Origin: Terrimesophilobacter bigeumensis
Lineage (GTDB): Bacteria > Actinomycetota > Actinomycetes > Actinomycetales > Microbacteriaceae
Assembly (NCBI RefSeq): GCF_039537265.1
Contig: NZ_BAABAE010000003.1
Span: 62,001 to 126,000, forward strand
Length of the DNA: 64,000 nt
Reading direction: 5' to 3'
The notes below the pieces were generated by a model. It ran no database searches, was not told the DNA's origin, and worked only from the letters and a program-made list of their open reading frames with translations. Every line of letters starts with the position of its first letter. Within the stretch, counting starts at the first letter, position 1. Positions 1 to 8,343 of this stretch are shown one piece after another. The position numbers and the translations under genes are program-made.

Positions 1-1082
1 TCATCGTCGCGCCCGTGACCTGCACGGTGCTCGGGCTCATCTTCGCGGTGCTCATGAACCGTATCCGCTGGGCGAGCGCGTTCAAGCTCATCGTCTTCAT
101 GCCCATGGCGATCTCGATGGTCGCCTCGGGGGTCATCTTCCGCACGCTGTTCCAGGAGAATCCGGATCTCGGCGCGGTCAATGCGGGGCTCGTCGCGATC
201 CACGACGCGGTCGCGGACGGCGCCGGCTATCCAGGAGCCCGCCCGCGCGACGGCGTCGGCCTGACCGGCACCGGGGGTGCGGTCGAGTCGGGCGCCGCGG
301 TGCCGGCCGGTGGGCAGCAGGACTTCCCGCTCGTCGGCATCCTGGGTGCGACCCTTCCTGGCGACGCGGCGACCGCCGTTCCGGCGTCGAAGGCTGCGGA
401 TGACGAGATCACCGGCACGGTGTGGCTCGACTTCGTCACGGGCGGCGGTGGTGTCGACGGCGAGCTCGGCGACGGCAAGAAAGGGCTGCCCGGTGTCACC
501 GTGCAGGCGGTCGACTCGGCCGGCGCCGTCGTCGCCTCCGCGGTGACCGGTGCCGACGGGACCTACGCGATCAGCGGTCTCGACCCTGGCGACTACCGGG
601 TCGGCCTCCCGGCCTCCAACTTCGCGGCGAACTACGCCGGCGTCTCCTGGCTCGGGCCGACGCTCGTGACGGCCGTCATCATCCTCGCCTACGTCTGGAT
701 CTGGGCCGGGTTCGCGATGGTCATGATCGCCTCGGGGCTCTCCGCCATGGACGTCTCGCTCCAGGAGGCGGCGCGCGTGGACGGGGCGAGCGAGTGGCAG
801 GTGTTCCGCCGGATCACCGCACCGCTGCTGTCGCCGGTGCTCATCGTCGTGTTCATCACGCTCATCATCAACGTGCTCAAGATCTTCGACCTCGTCTACG
901 TCATCCCGCCGGGGTCGTCACTTCCCTCGGCGAGCGTCATCGCCGTGCAGCTTTGGACGGTCTCCTTCGGCGGCGGCAACGACCAGGGGCTCGGCAGCGC
1001 GCTCGCGATCCTCCTCCTCGTGCTCGTGCTGCCCTTCATGATCATCAACGTGCGGAGGTTCAGGATGGAGCGCGAGCAGTGA
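1..1082 (+). CDS. Sugar ABC transporter permease (MalF/AglF-like) with an extracellular Cna-B/SdrD-like insert; 5' partial
   Basis: This is an inner-membrane permease of a carbohydrate importer. The frame is open to the window edge from base 3, so the N-terminus is missing and the GTG at 15 is only the first possible start inside the window. Membrane segments occupy roughly bases 20-190 and 650-1065. The C-terminal half has the permease EAA loop (EAARVDGASEWQVFRR, about 769-816), which contacts the ATPase. Between the membrane halves lies a non-membrane insert (about 210-645). Its second part (about 411-620) has the pattern of a Cna-B/SdrD B or carboxypeptidase-regulatory-like beta-sandwich: GTVWLDF, KGLPGVTVQAVD, TGADGTYAISGLDPGDYRV. 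By topology the insert should face outside. The gene overlaps the next permease gene by 4 bp. Alpha-glucosides are one possible substrate; the solute-binding protein lies outside the window. Confidence 0.85.
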   Translation, partial: IVAPVTCTVLGLIFAVLMNRIRWASAFKLIVFMPMAISMVASGVIFRTLFQENPDLGAVNAGLVAIHDAVADGAGYPGARPRDGVGLTGTGGAVESGAAVPAGGQQDFPLVGILGATLPGDAATAVPASKAADDEITGTVWLDFVTGGGGVDGELGDGKKGLPGVTVQAVDSAGAVVASAVTGADGTYAISGLDPGDYRVGLPASNFAANYAGVSWLGPTLVTAVIILAYVWIWAGFAMVMIASGLSAMDVSLQEAARVDGASEWQVFRRITAPLLSPVLIVVFITLIINVLKIFDLVYVIPPGSSLPSASVIAVQLWTVSFGGGNDQGLGSALAILLLVLVLPFMIINVRRFRMEREQ

Positions 1083-1960
1083 CCGCGCCCGCCGGGATCG
1101 TGACGGCGCGGCGCAGGGTCGCCGGGCGCATCCTCGACTTCTTCGGGAAGGGCGCCGTGAACGTCGTCCTCATCGTCGTCGCGGTGTTCTGGCTCGTCCC
1201 GACGATCGGGTTGTTCCTCTCCTCGCTCCGGTCGACGACCGACAACAGCCAGAGCGGATGGTGGACCGTGTTCACGAGGCCTGCCCAGCTCACCGTCGAG
1301 AACTATGCGAACCTGCTCGGCAACGCCCAGTTCATGGGTTCGTTCGTCAACACGATCGCGATCACCGTGCCGGCCACGGCGCTTGTCGTGGTGATCGGGT
1401 CGCTCGCCGGGTACGCCTTCGCCTGGATCCGGTTTCCCGGTCGCGACTGGCTGCTCGTGGTCGTGATCGTCCTCCTCGCCGTTCCCCTGCAGGTCTCGCT
1501 CATCCCGATCGCGAAACTGTACGGCGAGGTGGGGCTCTTCGGCTCGGTCGTCGGCGTCATCCTGTTCCACACCGCGTACGGGCTGCCGTTCGCGATCTTC
1601 CTGCTGCGCAACTTCTTCACGCAGATCCCGGGGGAGATGCTCGAGGCGGCGCGCATCGACGGGGCGAGCGAGTGGCGCATCTTCGGCCGCATCATCCTGC
1701 CGCTCGGGCTGCCGGCGATCGCGAGTCTCAGCATCTTCCAGTTCCTGTGGACCTGGAACGACATGCTCGTCGCACTCATCTTCACGAATGCGACCTCCCA
1801 GCCGGTGACGGTCGCCATCCAGAGCCAGCTGCGACAGTTCGGGGCGAACATCGACATCCTCTCCGCGGGCGCCTTCCTCTCGATGATCGTGCCGCTCGTC
1901 GTGTTCTTCGCCTTCCAGCGCTACTTCGTCTCCGCCCTGCTCGCCGGGTCCACGAAGTAG
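1079..1960 (+). CDS. Sugar ABC transporter permease, MalG/AglG-like
   Basis: Second permease of the importer, 293 residues, the usual length for the family. The start is the GTG at 1079, which overlaps the upstream stop as GTGA and so suggests translational coupling; an open frame further upstream is only a shadow of the first permease. Six membrane segments are apparent. The cytoplasmic EAA loop reads EAARIDGASEWRIFGR (about 1639-1686). It would form the heterodimeric channel with the preceding protein. No ATPase gene follows, so the complex probably uses a shared MsiK-like ATPase encoded elsewhere, as is common in actinobacteria (inference). Confidence 0.9.
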   Translation: MTAPAGIVTARRRVAGRILDFFGKGAVNVVLIVVAVFWLVPTIGLFLSSLRSTTDNSQSGWWTVFTRPAQLTVENYANLLGNAQFMGSFVNTIAITVPATALVVVIGSLAGYAFAWIRFPGRDWLLVVVIVLLAVPLQVSLIPIAKLYGEVGLFGSVVGVILFHTAYGLPFAIFLLRNFFTQIPGEMLEAARIDGASEWRIFGRIILPLGLPAIASLSIFQFLWTWNDMLVALIFTNATSQPVTVAIQSQLRQFGANIDILSAGAFLSMIVPLVVFFAFQRYFVSALLAGSTK

Positions 1961-1991
1961 CCGGTCCGCGCCCTCCTCCCGCCCCTCCCCC

Positions 1992-2050
1992 CGCGAGACC
2001 GCATTTTCCGCATCAAAGCCGCCCGTTGGTGCGGAAAATGCGGTCTTGCG
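1992..2050. repeat. Long inverted repeat (hairpin) between permease and exporter genes
   Basis: Arms 1992-2012 and 2030-2050 are 21 bp each with a single mismatch; the central 16 bp (GACCGCATTTTCCGCA) are perfect. The loop is 17 nt. The stem is AT-rich in its middle compared with its surroundings and there is no T-tract, so it is not a typical intrinsic terminator. It could still end the sugar-transport transcript or be one of a set of palindromic elements seen elsewhere in the window. Confidence 0.8.
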
Positions 2051-2074
2051 AACAGTTTGCGGGAGGATGAGGGG

Positions 2075-3940
2075 GTGAGCGGAATGCGTGGCGGAGGCGG
2101 TGGGCGCGGCCGCATCGGCAGCGCGGATGTCGAAGCGCAGCGCGCGGCGAACGCCTCGGCTCCCCGGGTGGCGGGCCTGCTCCGGCGGATCGCGGAGCTC
2201 TTCGTCCCGCACCGCACCCAGCTCGTCACGACCGGCGCGCTCGTCATCGTCGGCGCCGGCCTCTCGGTGCTGCCGCCGCTGCTCACGCAGCAGGCCTTCG
2301 ACCACGGACTCTTCCCCAGGGGCGGACCGGACCTGCCGGTGCTCGGCGGCATCGTCGCCCTCATGGTCGTCATCTACCTCGTCTCCGCCGCGCTCGGGGT
2401 CTGGCAGACCTGGCTCACCGCGACGGTCGGCAATACGGTCATGGGAGCGCTGCGGGTCAAGCTCTTCGACCACCTGCAGCGCATGGAACTCGCCTTCTTC
2501 ACCCGTACCAAGACCGGCGTCATCCAGTCACGCCTCCAGAACGATGTCGGCGGCGTCGCCGGGGTGCTCACCAACACGGTCTCGAGCGTCCTCGGCAACA
2601 CCGTCACGGTCATCGCCGCCTTCGTCGCCATGGTCGTGCTGTCCTGGCAGCTCACGGTCGTGGCGCTCATCCTCATGCCCGTCCTGGTCATCGCCCAGCG
2701 CCGGGTCGGCCAGGTGCGGGCGCGCATCGCGACGAAGACGCAAGAGTCGCTGAGCGAGCTCACCGCGATCACGCAGGAGACCCTGTCGGTCTCCGGCATC
2801 CTGCTCGCCAAGAGCTTCAACCAGCAGCCCTCGGAGGTCGCCCGCTATCAGGACGAGAACGACAACCAGGTGCACCTGCAGGTGCGGCAGCAGATGAGCG
2901 GTCAGTGGTTCTTCGCGATGGTGCAGATCTTCCTCGCGATCATCCCGGCGATCATCTACCTGTGCGCGGCCTGGCTCATCCTCGGCGAGGTTCCGGTGAC
3001 CGCGGGAACGATCGTCGCCTTCACGACCGTGCAGGCGCGACTCATGTTCCCCCTCCTCGGCCTCATGCGCGTCGCCCTCGACCTGCAGACCTCCGGCGCG
3101 CTGTTCGCCCGCATCTTCGAATACCTCGACCTCAAGCCGACCATCCTCGACGCCCCGGACGCCCAGCCCGTGCGAGTGCATGGCCGCGACCTCGGCAAGG
3201 TCGAGTTCGATGATGTCGTGTTCGGCTATCCGGATGAGTCGGGCCAGGCGGCCCCCACCCTCAAGGGCGTCTCCTTCACGATCGAACCCGGCCAGTTCGC
3301 CGCCTTCGTCGGGCCGTCGGGGGCGGGGAAGACCACGATCTCCTACCTCATCCCCCGGTTCCACGACGCGACGAGGGGGCGGGTGCTCTTCGCCGGCGAC
3401 GACGTGCGCGACCTGCGGCAGGAGTCACTGCTCGAGAACATCGGAATCGTCAGCCAGGAGACCTACCTGTTCCATGCGACGATCGGCGAGAACCTGCGTT
3501 ACGCGAAGCCGGGAGCGAGCGATGCCGAACTCGAGCGCGCCTGCCGGGCTGCGAACATCCATGACACTGTTCGATCGTTCCCGGACGGCTACGACACTGT
3601 CGTCGGTGAGCGCGGCTACCGCCTGAGCGGCGGTGAGAAGCAGCGCATCGCGATCGCCCGCGTCCTGCTCAAGGACCCGGCCGTGCTCATCCTCGACGAG
3701 GCCACGAGCGCGCTCGACTCGATCTCGGAGCGGGTGGTGCAGCAGGCGCTGGATACGGCATCCCGCGGCCGCACCACGATCGCGATCGCCCACCGGCTCT
3801 CGACGATCGCCGCCGCGGATGTCATCTTCGTGCTCCAGGCGGGGGAGGTCGTGGAGCGCGGAACCCACACCGAATTGATGGCGGCGGCGGGGGTGTACGC
3901 CAGGCTGTACGCGGAGCAGGCGGGTGCGCGCGCCGGGTGA
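2075..3940 (+). CDS. ABC exporter, fused membrane and ATPase domains (MsbA/MdlB type)
   Basis: A half-transporter that would work as a dimer to export a lipid, peptide or drug across the cytoplasmic membrane. About 621 residues: six-helix ABC transmembrane domain (about 40-330) followed by the nucleotide-binding domain. Walker A is GPSGAGKTT, the signature is LSGGEKQRIAIAR, Walker B is VLILDEATSALD and the H-loop lies in IAIAHRLST. The GTG at 2075 is chosen because GGAGG (2062-2066) sits 8 nt upstream; a TTG at 2057 is also in frame but has no such site. The substrate cannot be read from the sequence, and there is no partner half-transporter next to it. Confidence 0.9.
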   Translation: MSGMRGGGGGRGRIGSADVEAQRAANASAPRVAGLLRRIAELFVPHRTQLVTTGALVIVGAGLSVLPPLLTQQAFDHGLFPRGGPDLPVLGGIVALMVVIYLVSAALGVWQTWLTATVGNTVMGALRVKLFDHLQRMELAFFTRTKTGVIQSRLQNDVGGVAGVLTNTVSSVLGNTVTVIAAFVAMVVLSWQLTVVALILMPVLVIAQRRVGQVRARIATKTQESLSELTAITQETLSVSGILLAKSFNQQPSEVARYQDENDNQVHLQVRQQMSGQWFFAMVQIFLAIIPAIIYLCAAWLILGEVPVTAGTIVAFTTVQARLMFPLLGLMRVALDLQTSGALFARIFEYLDLKPTILDAPDAQPVRVHGRDLGKVEFDDVVFGYPDESGQAAPTLKGVSFTIEPGQFAAFVGPSGAGKTTISYLIPRFHDATRGRVLFAGDDVRDLRQESLLENIGIVSQETYLFHATIGENLRYAKPGASDAELERACRAANIHDTVRSFPDGYDTVVGERGYRLSGGEKQRIAIARVLLKDPAVLILDEATSALDSISERVVQQALDTASRGRTTIAIAHRLSTIAAADVIFVLQAGEVVERGTHTELMAAAGVYARLYAEQAGARAG

Positions 3941-3969
3941 GGTTCGACCCGGCGAAGGCTGGTCGAACC
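3941..3969 (+). terminator. Putative terminator hairpin after the ABC exporter
   Basis: GGTTCGACC (3941-3949) and GGTCGAACC (3961-3969) are a perfect 9-bp inverted repeat with an 11-nt loop, beginning directly after the exporter stop codon. No strong U-tract follows, as is common for terminators in high-GC actinobacteria. Confidence 0.55.
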
Positions 3970-3977
3970 GGCCATTG

Positions 3978-4004
3978 TTGACGCGTACCCGCATTCACTA
4001 CAGT
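3978..4004 (+). promoter_or_regulatory. Candidate sigma70-type promoter for the cyclase/channel unit
   Basis: A TTGACG at 3978-3983 and TACAGT at 3999-4004 are separated by 15 nt, shorter than the ideal 17. They lie 39 bp upstream of the GTG start at 4043. Confidence 0.4.
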
Positions 4005-4042
4005 GAGTGCCAGCCCTTCGGGCCGGACCAACGGGAGCCCCT

Positions 4043-6208
4043 GTGTCACGAACCGAACCAACGCCGCAGCGGGCCGACGGCGCCGTCCGCAGGTCGAGCC
4101 GCCGCGCGGGCCTGAGCATCCAGTCGGCGCTCCTCATCATGCTGCTCCTCGTGAGCCTCCTTTCGAGTTTCGTGGTCGGGCTCATCGGCTACGTCAACGG
4201 CTCCGACTCCCTGCGCGACGCCGCATTCGACCGGCTCGTCGGGGTGCGCGACGCGCGGGCGCGCGAGGTCAGCGAACTGTTCACCCGCATCAAGAACACG
4301 ATGCTGCTGGAGGGCAGGAGCGCCGAGACGATCGACGCGACGCAGGCGTTCACGGAAGGGTTCGCCGCCCTCGAGGACACGGAGCTCACCGAGGATGAGC
4401 GGATCGCGATCCGGGCGTATTTCAGCGGCCCGTTCGCACGCAGGCTGGGGGATGCCACCGGCCACATCATCGATGCCGCGAGCTTCGTCCCCTCCGGTGC
4501 GGCGCAGAGCTACCTGCAATTGCACTACACGATCCCGTTCGACGACTTCGACGCCTCGATCGAGACCGTCGACGCGGGGGACGGCAGCGAATGGTCGGCC
4601 GCGAACGCGCGCTACCACGAGCAGTTCCACCGGATGACCCAGCTGCTCGAGTTCGAGGATGTGCTCCTCATCGACACCAAGGGCAATGTCGTCTACTCGG
4701 CGTACAAGGGCGTCGATCTCGGTACGAACCTGGTCGACGGACCTTACGCGTTCAGCAACCTCGCGACCGCCTACGCGAAGGCGCTCAGCACGAACATCCT
4801 CGACACCGTCGAGTTCACCGACTTCGGGGAGTATCCGCCGTCGCTCGGCCGCCCGGCCGCCTGGGCGGTCTCACCGGTCGGGTCGGACGGCCAGGCGATC
4901 GGGGCGATCGCGGTCGAAATGCCGATCGACGCGATCAACTCGGTCATGACCGGCGACCTGCAGTGGAGCGCGAAGGGTCTCGGCGACACCGGGGAGACCT
5001 ACCTCGTCGGGGGCGACCACCTCATGCGGTCGACCTCGCGCGAGGTCGTCGAGCATCCGGACGACTATCTCAGGAAGGCGGTCGCGACGGGCACCAAGCC
5101 GGATGTCGCCGACCGCGTCGTCGAGACCGGGAGCACCCTCCTGCTCCAGCAGATCGACACGGATGCCGTGAGCCACGCCCTGAACAGCGAGACCGGAACG
5201 CTCATCGGCAACAACTACCTGGGGGAGGAGTCCCTCGCCGCCTACACCCCGGTGCGGGTGGGCGACCTCGACTGGGTCATCGTGGCCGAGATCGGCACGA
5301 CGGAGGCGTTCGCGCCTGTGCGCGAGTTCACGCGCAACCTCGTGCTCTCCTCGACCGCTCTCATCATCGTCGTCGCCCTGCTCTCGCTCGTGCTCGCCCA
5401 ACTCATCGTGCGGCCACTGCGCAGGCTCAAGACCGCCGCGGGTCGCATCGCCGCCGGCGAGCAGGGGGTGCAGGTCGATGCCGGCCGCAGCGATGAACTC
5501 GCGGATGTCGGCACGGCCTTCAACGACATGAGCAGGAGCCTGCAGGTCAAGGCTTCTCTCCTGGACGAGCAGATCGCCGAGAACGAGCGGCTGCTGCTCA
5601 CGCTCATGCCGCCGACGGTGGCCAAGCGCTACCGGGACGGCGACCAGAACATCGTGGAGGACCACAAGGAGGTCACGGTTCTCTATGCGGACATCGTGGG
5701 TTTCGACGAGTACAGCAGGAATCTGCCGTCGGAGAAGGCGCTCGAACAGCTCAACGAACTGCTGCGGAGCTTCGACGAGGCGGCCGACCTGCATGGTGTC
5801 GAGCGGGTCAGGACGACGCGCAGCGGCTACCTGGCGAGCTGCGGCCTGACCATCCCGCGTGTCGACAACGCGCGGCGTACCGTCGACCTCGCGGTCGAAC
5901 TGCAGTTCATCCTCGAGCGGTTCGGCGCCCAGCTCGGGGCGAGTCTGAATCTCCGGGCCGGAATCGACACCGGTACCGTCACGAGCGGCCTCGTCGGCCG
6001 ATCGCACATCGTCTACGACCTCTGGGGCGACGCCGTGAGCCTCGCCTTCCGGGTGCAGGGGGAGACCGCGGAGCCGGGCATCTTCCTCACCCAGCGCGTC
6101 GTCGACAAGCTGCCGGGCAGCCAGAGCCTCGTGTCCGTCGGGCTGCTGCAGACCGCCAAGGGGGAGCAGCGCGTATGGCGCGTGGATATCTCCGGTCGCC
6201 ATGTCTGA
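4043..6208 (+). CDS. Membrane sensor with HAMP and class III adenylate/guanylate cyclase-like domain
   Basis: About 721 residues. Order: basic N-terminus, TM1 (about 28-51), a large extracellular sensor region, TM2 (about 432-454), HAMP (about 455-508), a short helix, then a class III cyclase homology domain (about 543-700). The first metal-binding Asp is present in VLYADIVGF. Where cyclases have the second metal Asp (typically KTIGDAY), this protein reads RTTRSGY, so the Asp is Ser and the purine-contacting Lys is Arg. In the WGDAVSLAFR motif the catalytic Asn is Ser while the Arg is kept. Cyclase activity is therefore doubtful; the domain may sense or scaffold instead. The GTG start at 4043 follows GGGAG (4033-4037). 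The stop overlaps the MscS-type channel gene by 8 bp, which argues for a joint function. Confidence 0.85.
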   Translation: MSRTEPTPQRADGAVRRSSRRAGLSIQSALLIMLLLVSLLSSFVVGLIGYVNGSDSLRDAAFDRLVGVRDARAREVSELFTRIKNTMLLEGRSAETIDATQAFTEGFAALEDTELTEDERIAIRAYFSGPFARRLGDATGHIIDAASFVPSGAAQSYLQLHYTIPFDDFDASIETVDAGDGSEWSAANARYHEQFHRMTQLLEFEDVLLIDTKGNVVYSAYKGVDLGTNLVDGPYAFSNLATAYAKALSTNILDTVEFTDFGEYPPSLGRPAAWAVSPVGSDGQAIGAIAVEMPIDAINSVMTGDLQWSAKGLGDTGETYLVGGDHLMRSTSREVVEHPDDYLRKAVATGTKPDVADRVVETGSTLLLQQIDTDAVSHALNSETGTLIGNNYLGEESLAAYTPVRVGDLDWVIVAEIGTTEAFAPVREFTRNLVLSSTALIIVVALLSLVLAQLIVRPLRRLKTAAGRIAAGEQGVQVDAGRSDELADVGTAFNDMSRSLQVKASLLDEQIAENERLLLTLMPPTVAKRYRDGDQNIVEDHKEVTVLYADIVGFDEYSRNLPSEKALEQLNELLRSFDEAADLHGVERVRTTRSGYLASCGLTIPRVDNARRTVDLAVELQFILERFGAQLGASLNLRAGIDTGTVTSGLVGRSHIVYDLWGDAVSLAFRVQGETAEPGIFLTQRVVDKLPGSQSLVSVGLLQTAKGEQRVWRVDISGRHV

Positions 6209-7634
6209 CCTCCTGGGCCAGCCGTGGTTCTGGCCGGCCGTCATCATCGTCGTCGGACTGCCGGTCTCCCTCCTCGTGCTCACCGAGGTGCACAGCACCC
6301 TGGCGCGCCGCGGGAGCCCGGCGGCGCGCGTCGTCGCCCTGCTGCGCAACTTCGTCGTCCCGGTCGGGGCATTCCTGCTGCTCATCAGCCAGGCCGGCTA
6401 CCTCAACGTCGACTGGAGCTGGACACGGATCACGGCGACCGTCTTCGGGTTCCTCATCATCCTGCTGCTCATCAACGCCTTCAACCTCGCGTTCTTCGAG
6501 ACGGCGAAGAAGGGCACCTGGCGGCAGCGGGTCCCGTCGATCTTCGTGGAGATCGTGCGGCTCGTGCTCATCATCGTGTTCGTCGCCCTGTTGTTCTCGT
6601 TCGTCTGGAACGCCGACATCGGCGGCCTGTTCACGGCGCTCGGCATCGGATCGATCGTCATCGGCCTCGCGTTGCAGAACGCGGTCGGATCGGTGGTCTC
6701 CGGCCTGCTGCTGCTGTTCGAGCAGCCCTTCGAGCTCGGCGACTGGCTCGATGCCGATGGCGTCCGCGGGCAGGTGGTGGAGGTCAACTGGCGGTCGGTG
6801 CACATCAGGACGGATGCGGGCATCCGGATCGTGCCGAACGCGAGTCTCGCCTCCAGCTCCATCGTGAACCTGAGTCGCAGCGAGGGCGCTTTCGGCGTCT
6901 CCACGCTCACCCGGTTCTCGACGGATGATCCGCCCCAGGCCGTCATCGCGGTGTGCCGGGAGGTGGCACGCGGGTTGCCGCAGACCATCCCGGGCGAGGA
7001 GGCCATCGTCACCCCGCACCCCAAAGGCCGGTACACGGTGTATCTGACCCTGAATTCGCCGGCCGACGAGTTCAGTGGCCCGCGCCTCTTCAAGACCCGC
7101 ATCTGGTACGCGGCGCGGCGGGCGGGCCTTCACTACGACAACGACCTGACCGACAGCCACCAGTCCGAGGAGAACTACCGCGCGGCGCTCCTGCAGGTGG
7201 CGCCGGCCCTGTACCTCTCGAACGAGGATGCGCTGCAGTTCCGCGAGAAGGTCGTCCTCGAGCGCTACGGCGCCGGTGAGGTCGTGCAGGCGCGCGGATC
7301 GGTACCGGAGGGCATGCGGTTCATCCTGCGCGGCACGGCCGCGCTCGCCGCGCGCACGACGGATGGCGCCGAGATCACGGTCACCGAACTCGGGCGGCTC
7401 GAGATCATCGGGCTCACCTCGCTCACGCGCCAGGCGGTCGCCGCGGCCATCACGGCGGTGACCGACCTCACCGTCATCCTCGTGCCCAACGAGATACTCG
7501 ACCAGTTCGTCGAGTCGAACCCGGAGCTCGCCCTCGACATCGGAACGGAGATCGACAACCGTCGCGCCAAGACGGCGACGGTGCTGGGCGAACTCGGTGT
7601 CGCCACGCATCCGGATGACCGCTTGACGGCCTGA
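6201..7634 (+). CDS. MscS-family mechanosensitive channel with C-terminal cyclic-nucleotide-binding-like domain
   Basis: 477 residues. Four or five N-terminal membrane helices lead into the pore-lining helix and beta domain of MscS (IGSIVIGLALQNAVGSVVSG, about 150-170, then EQPFELGDWL). The last 140 residues (about 337-470) look like a cNMP-binding beta-roll: FREKVVLERYGAGEVVQ, GMRFILRGTAALAAR, then a helical tail. The arrangement matches bacterial cyclic-nucleotide-gated (bCNG) members of the MscS superfamily. The phosphate-binding cassette is not clearly canonical, so the ligand is uncertain. The gene starts inside the cyclase-like gene (8-bp overlap), so sensor and channel are almost certainly made together. 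Confidence 0.88.
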   Translation: MSDLLGQPWFWPAVIIVVGLPVSLLVLTEVHSTLARRGSPAARVVALLRNFVVPVGAFLLLISQAGYLNVDWSWTRITATVFGFLIILLLINAFNLAFFETAKKGTWRQRVPSIFVEIVRLVLIIVFVALLFSFVWNADIGGLFTALGIGSIVIGLALQNAVGSVVSGLLLLFEQPFELGDWLDADGVRGQVVEVNWRSVHIRTDAGIRIVPNASLASSSIVNLSRSEGAFGVSTLTRFSTDDPPQAVIAVCREVARGLPQTIPGEEAIVTPHPKGRYTVYLTLNSPADEFSGPRLFKTRIWYAARRAGLHYDNDLTDSHQSEENYRAALLQVAPALYLSNEDALQFREKVVLERYGAGEVVQARGSVPEGMRFILRGTAALAARTTDGAEITVTELGRLEIIGLTSLTRQAVAAAITAVTDLTVILVPNEILDQFVESNPELALDIGTEIDNRRAKTATVLGELGVATHPDDRLTA

Positions 7635-7665
7635 TCGTCTGACGGCGCGACGGACCCGGTCGGAG

Positions 7666-8343
7666 CTACTGCCGCTGGGCGAGCAGCTCCTGCATGTAGT
7701 CGATCTCGCTCTGCTGGGCGGCGATCATGCCGCGCGCGAGGTTCGTGACGACGCGGTTCGTGGAGCGGTCCAGGATCGCCTCGGCCATGTCGATGCCGCC
7801 CTTGTGGTGCGCGATCATGAGGGTGAGGTAGAGATTCTCGGCCTCCACGCCCGTTGCGGCGCTCAGCTCGGCCATCTGCTCGTCCGTGGCGAGCCCAGGC
7901 ATCGGCTCGCCGGGGACGTGGGCAGCCTCCCCAGCACCATGGTCGTGACCGGTCCCGCTGCGACCCGGCCGCACCATCCAGGTCATCGACGGCTCGCTCG
8001 CAGCCTGGGGCAGTCCCCACACGGTGAGCCAGGAGAACATCTGTCCGGCCTGCTGCTGCTGCGCGAGGGCGATGTCGTAGGCGAGCAACCGGATGTCCGG
8101 GTCGTCGGTCTCGTCGCGCACGATCATCGACATCTCCACGGCCTGCTGGTGGTGGAGCTGCATGTCGCGTGCGAAGCCCGCCTCGGCGCTCGTGTCGTTC
8201 GGGACCACCTCGGCCGGCGTGGTGAGACGCCCGGCGAGGAAGCCCGCGATGACGAGTGCGGCGACGCCGAGGATCGCGAGGACGATCGTCCTGGTCGGAA
8301 CCGCGTGCGCAGCGCCGGTGTCAGCCGATCTTTCCGGGGCCAT
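7666..8343 (-). CDS. DUF305 family membrane-anchored protein
   Basis: 225 residues. One N-terminal membrane anchor (about 15-38) is followed by a DUF305 domain, ferritin-like by fold, with the paired motifs MQLHHQQAVEMSMI and MIAHHKGGIDMAEAIL characteristic of the family. A His-rich segment (GHDHGAGEAAH) lies between them, and metal, possibly copper, binding is a reasonable inference. The ATG at 8343 is chosen because GGGAG lies 7 nt upstream; it overlaps the end of the DUF3105 gene by 23 bp, so the two form one transcript. Confidence 0.85.
   Translation of the reverse strand: MAPERSADTGAAHAVPTRTIVLAILGVAALVIAGFLAGRLTTPAEVVPNDTSAEAGFARDMQLHHQQAVEMSMIVRDETDDPDIRLLAYDIALAQQQQAGQMFSWLTVWGLPQAASEPSMTWMVRPGRSGTGHDHGAGEAAHVPGEPMPGLATDEQMAELSAATGVEAENLYLTLMIAHHKGGIDMAEAILDRSTNRVVTNLARGMIAAQQSEIDYMQELLAQRQ

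Noticed and set aside
4043..6208. The cyclase as signal generator for the TIR effector (a split Pycsar/CBASS system)
   Set aside because: It is a membrane HAMP-type class III cyclase with eroded catalytic residues, 18 kb away, and is gene-coupled to an MscS channel.
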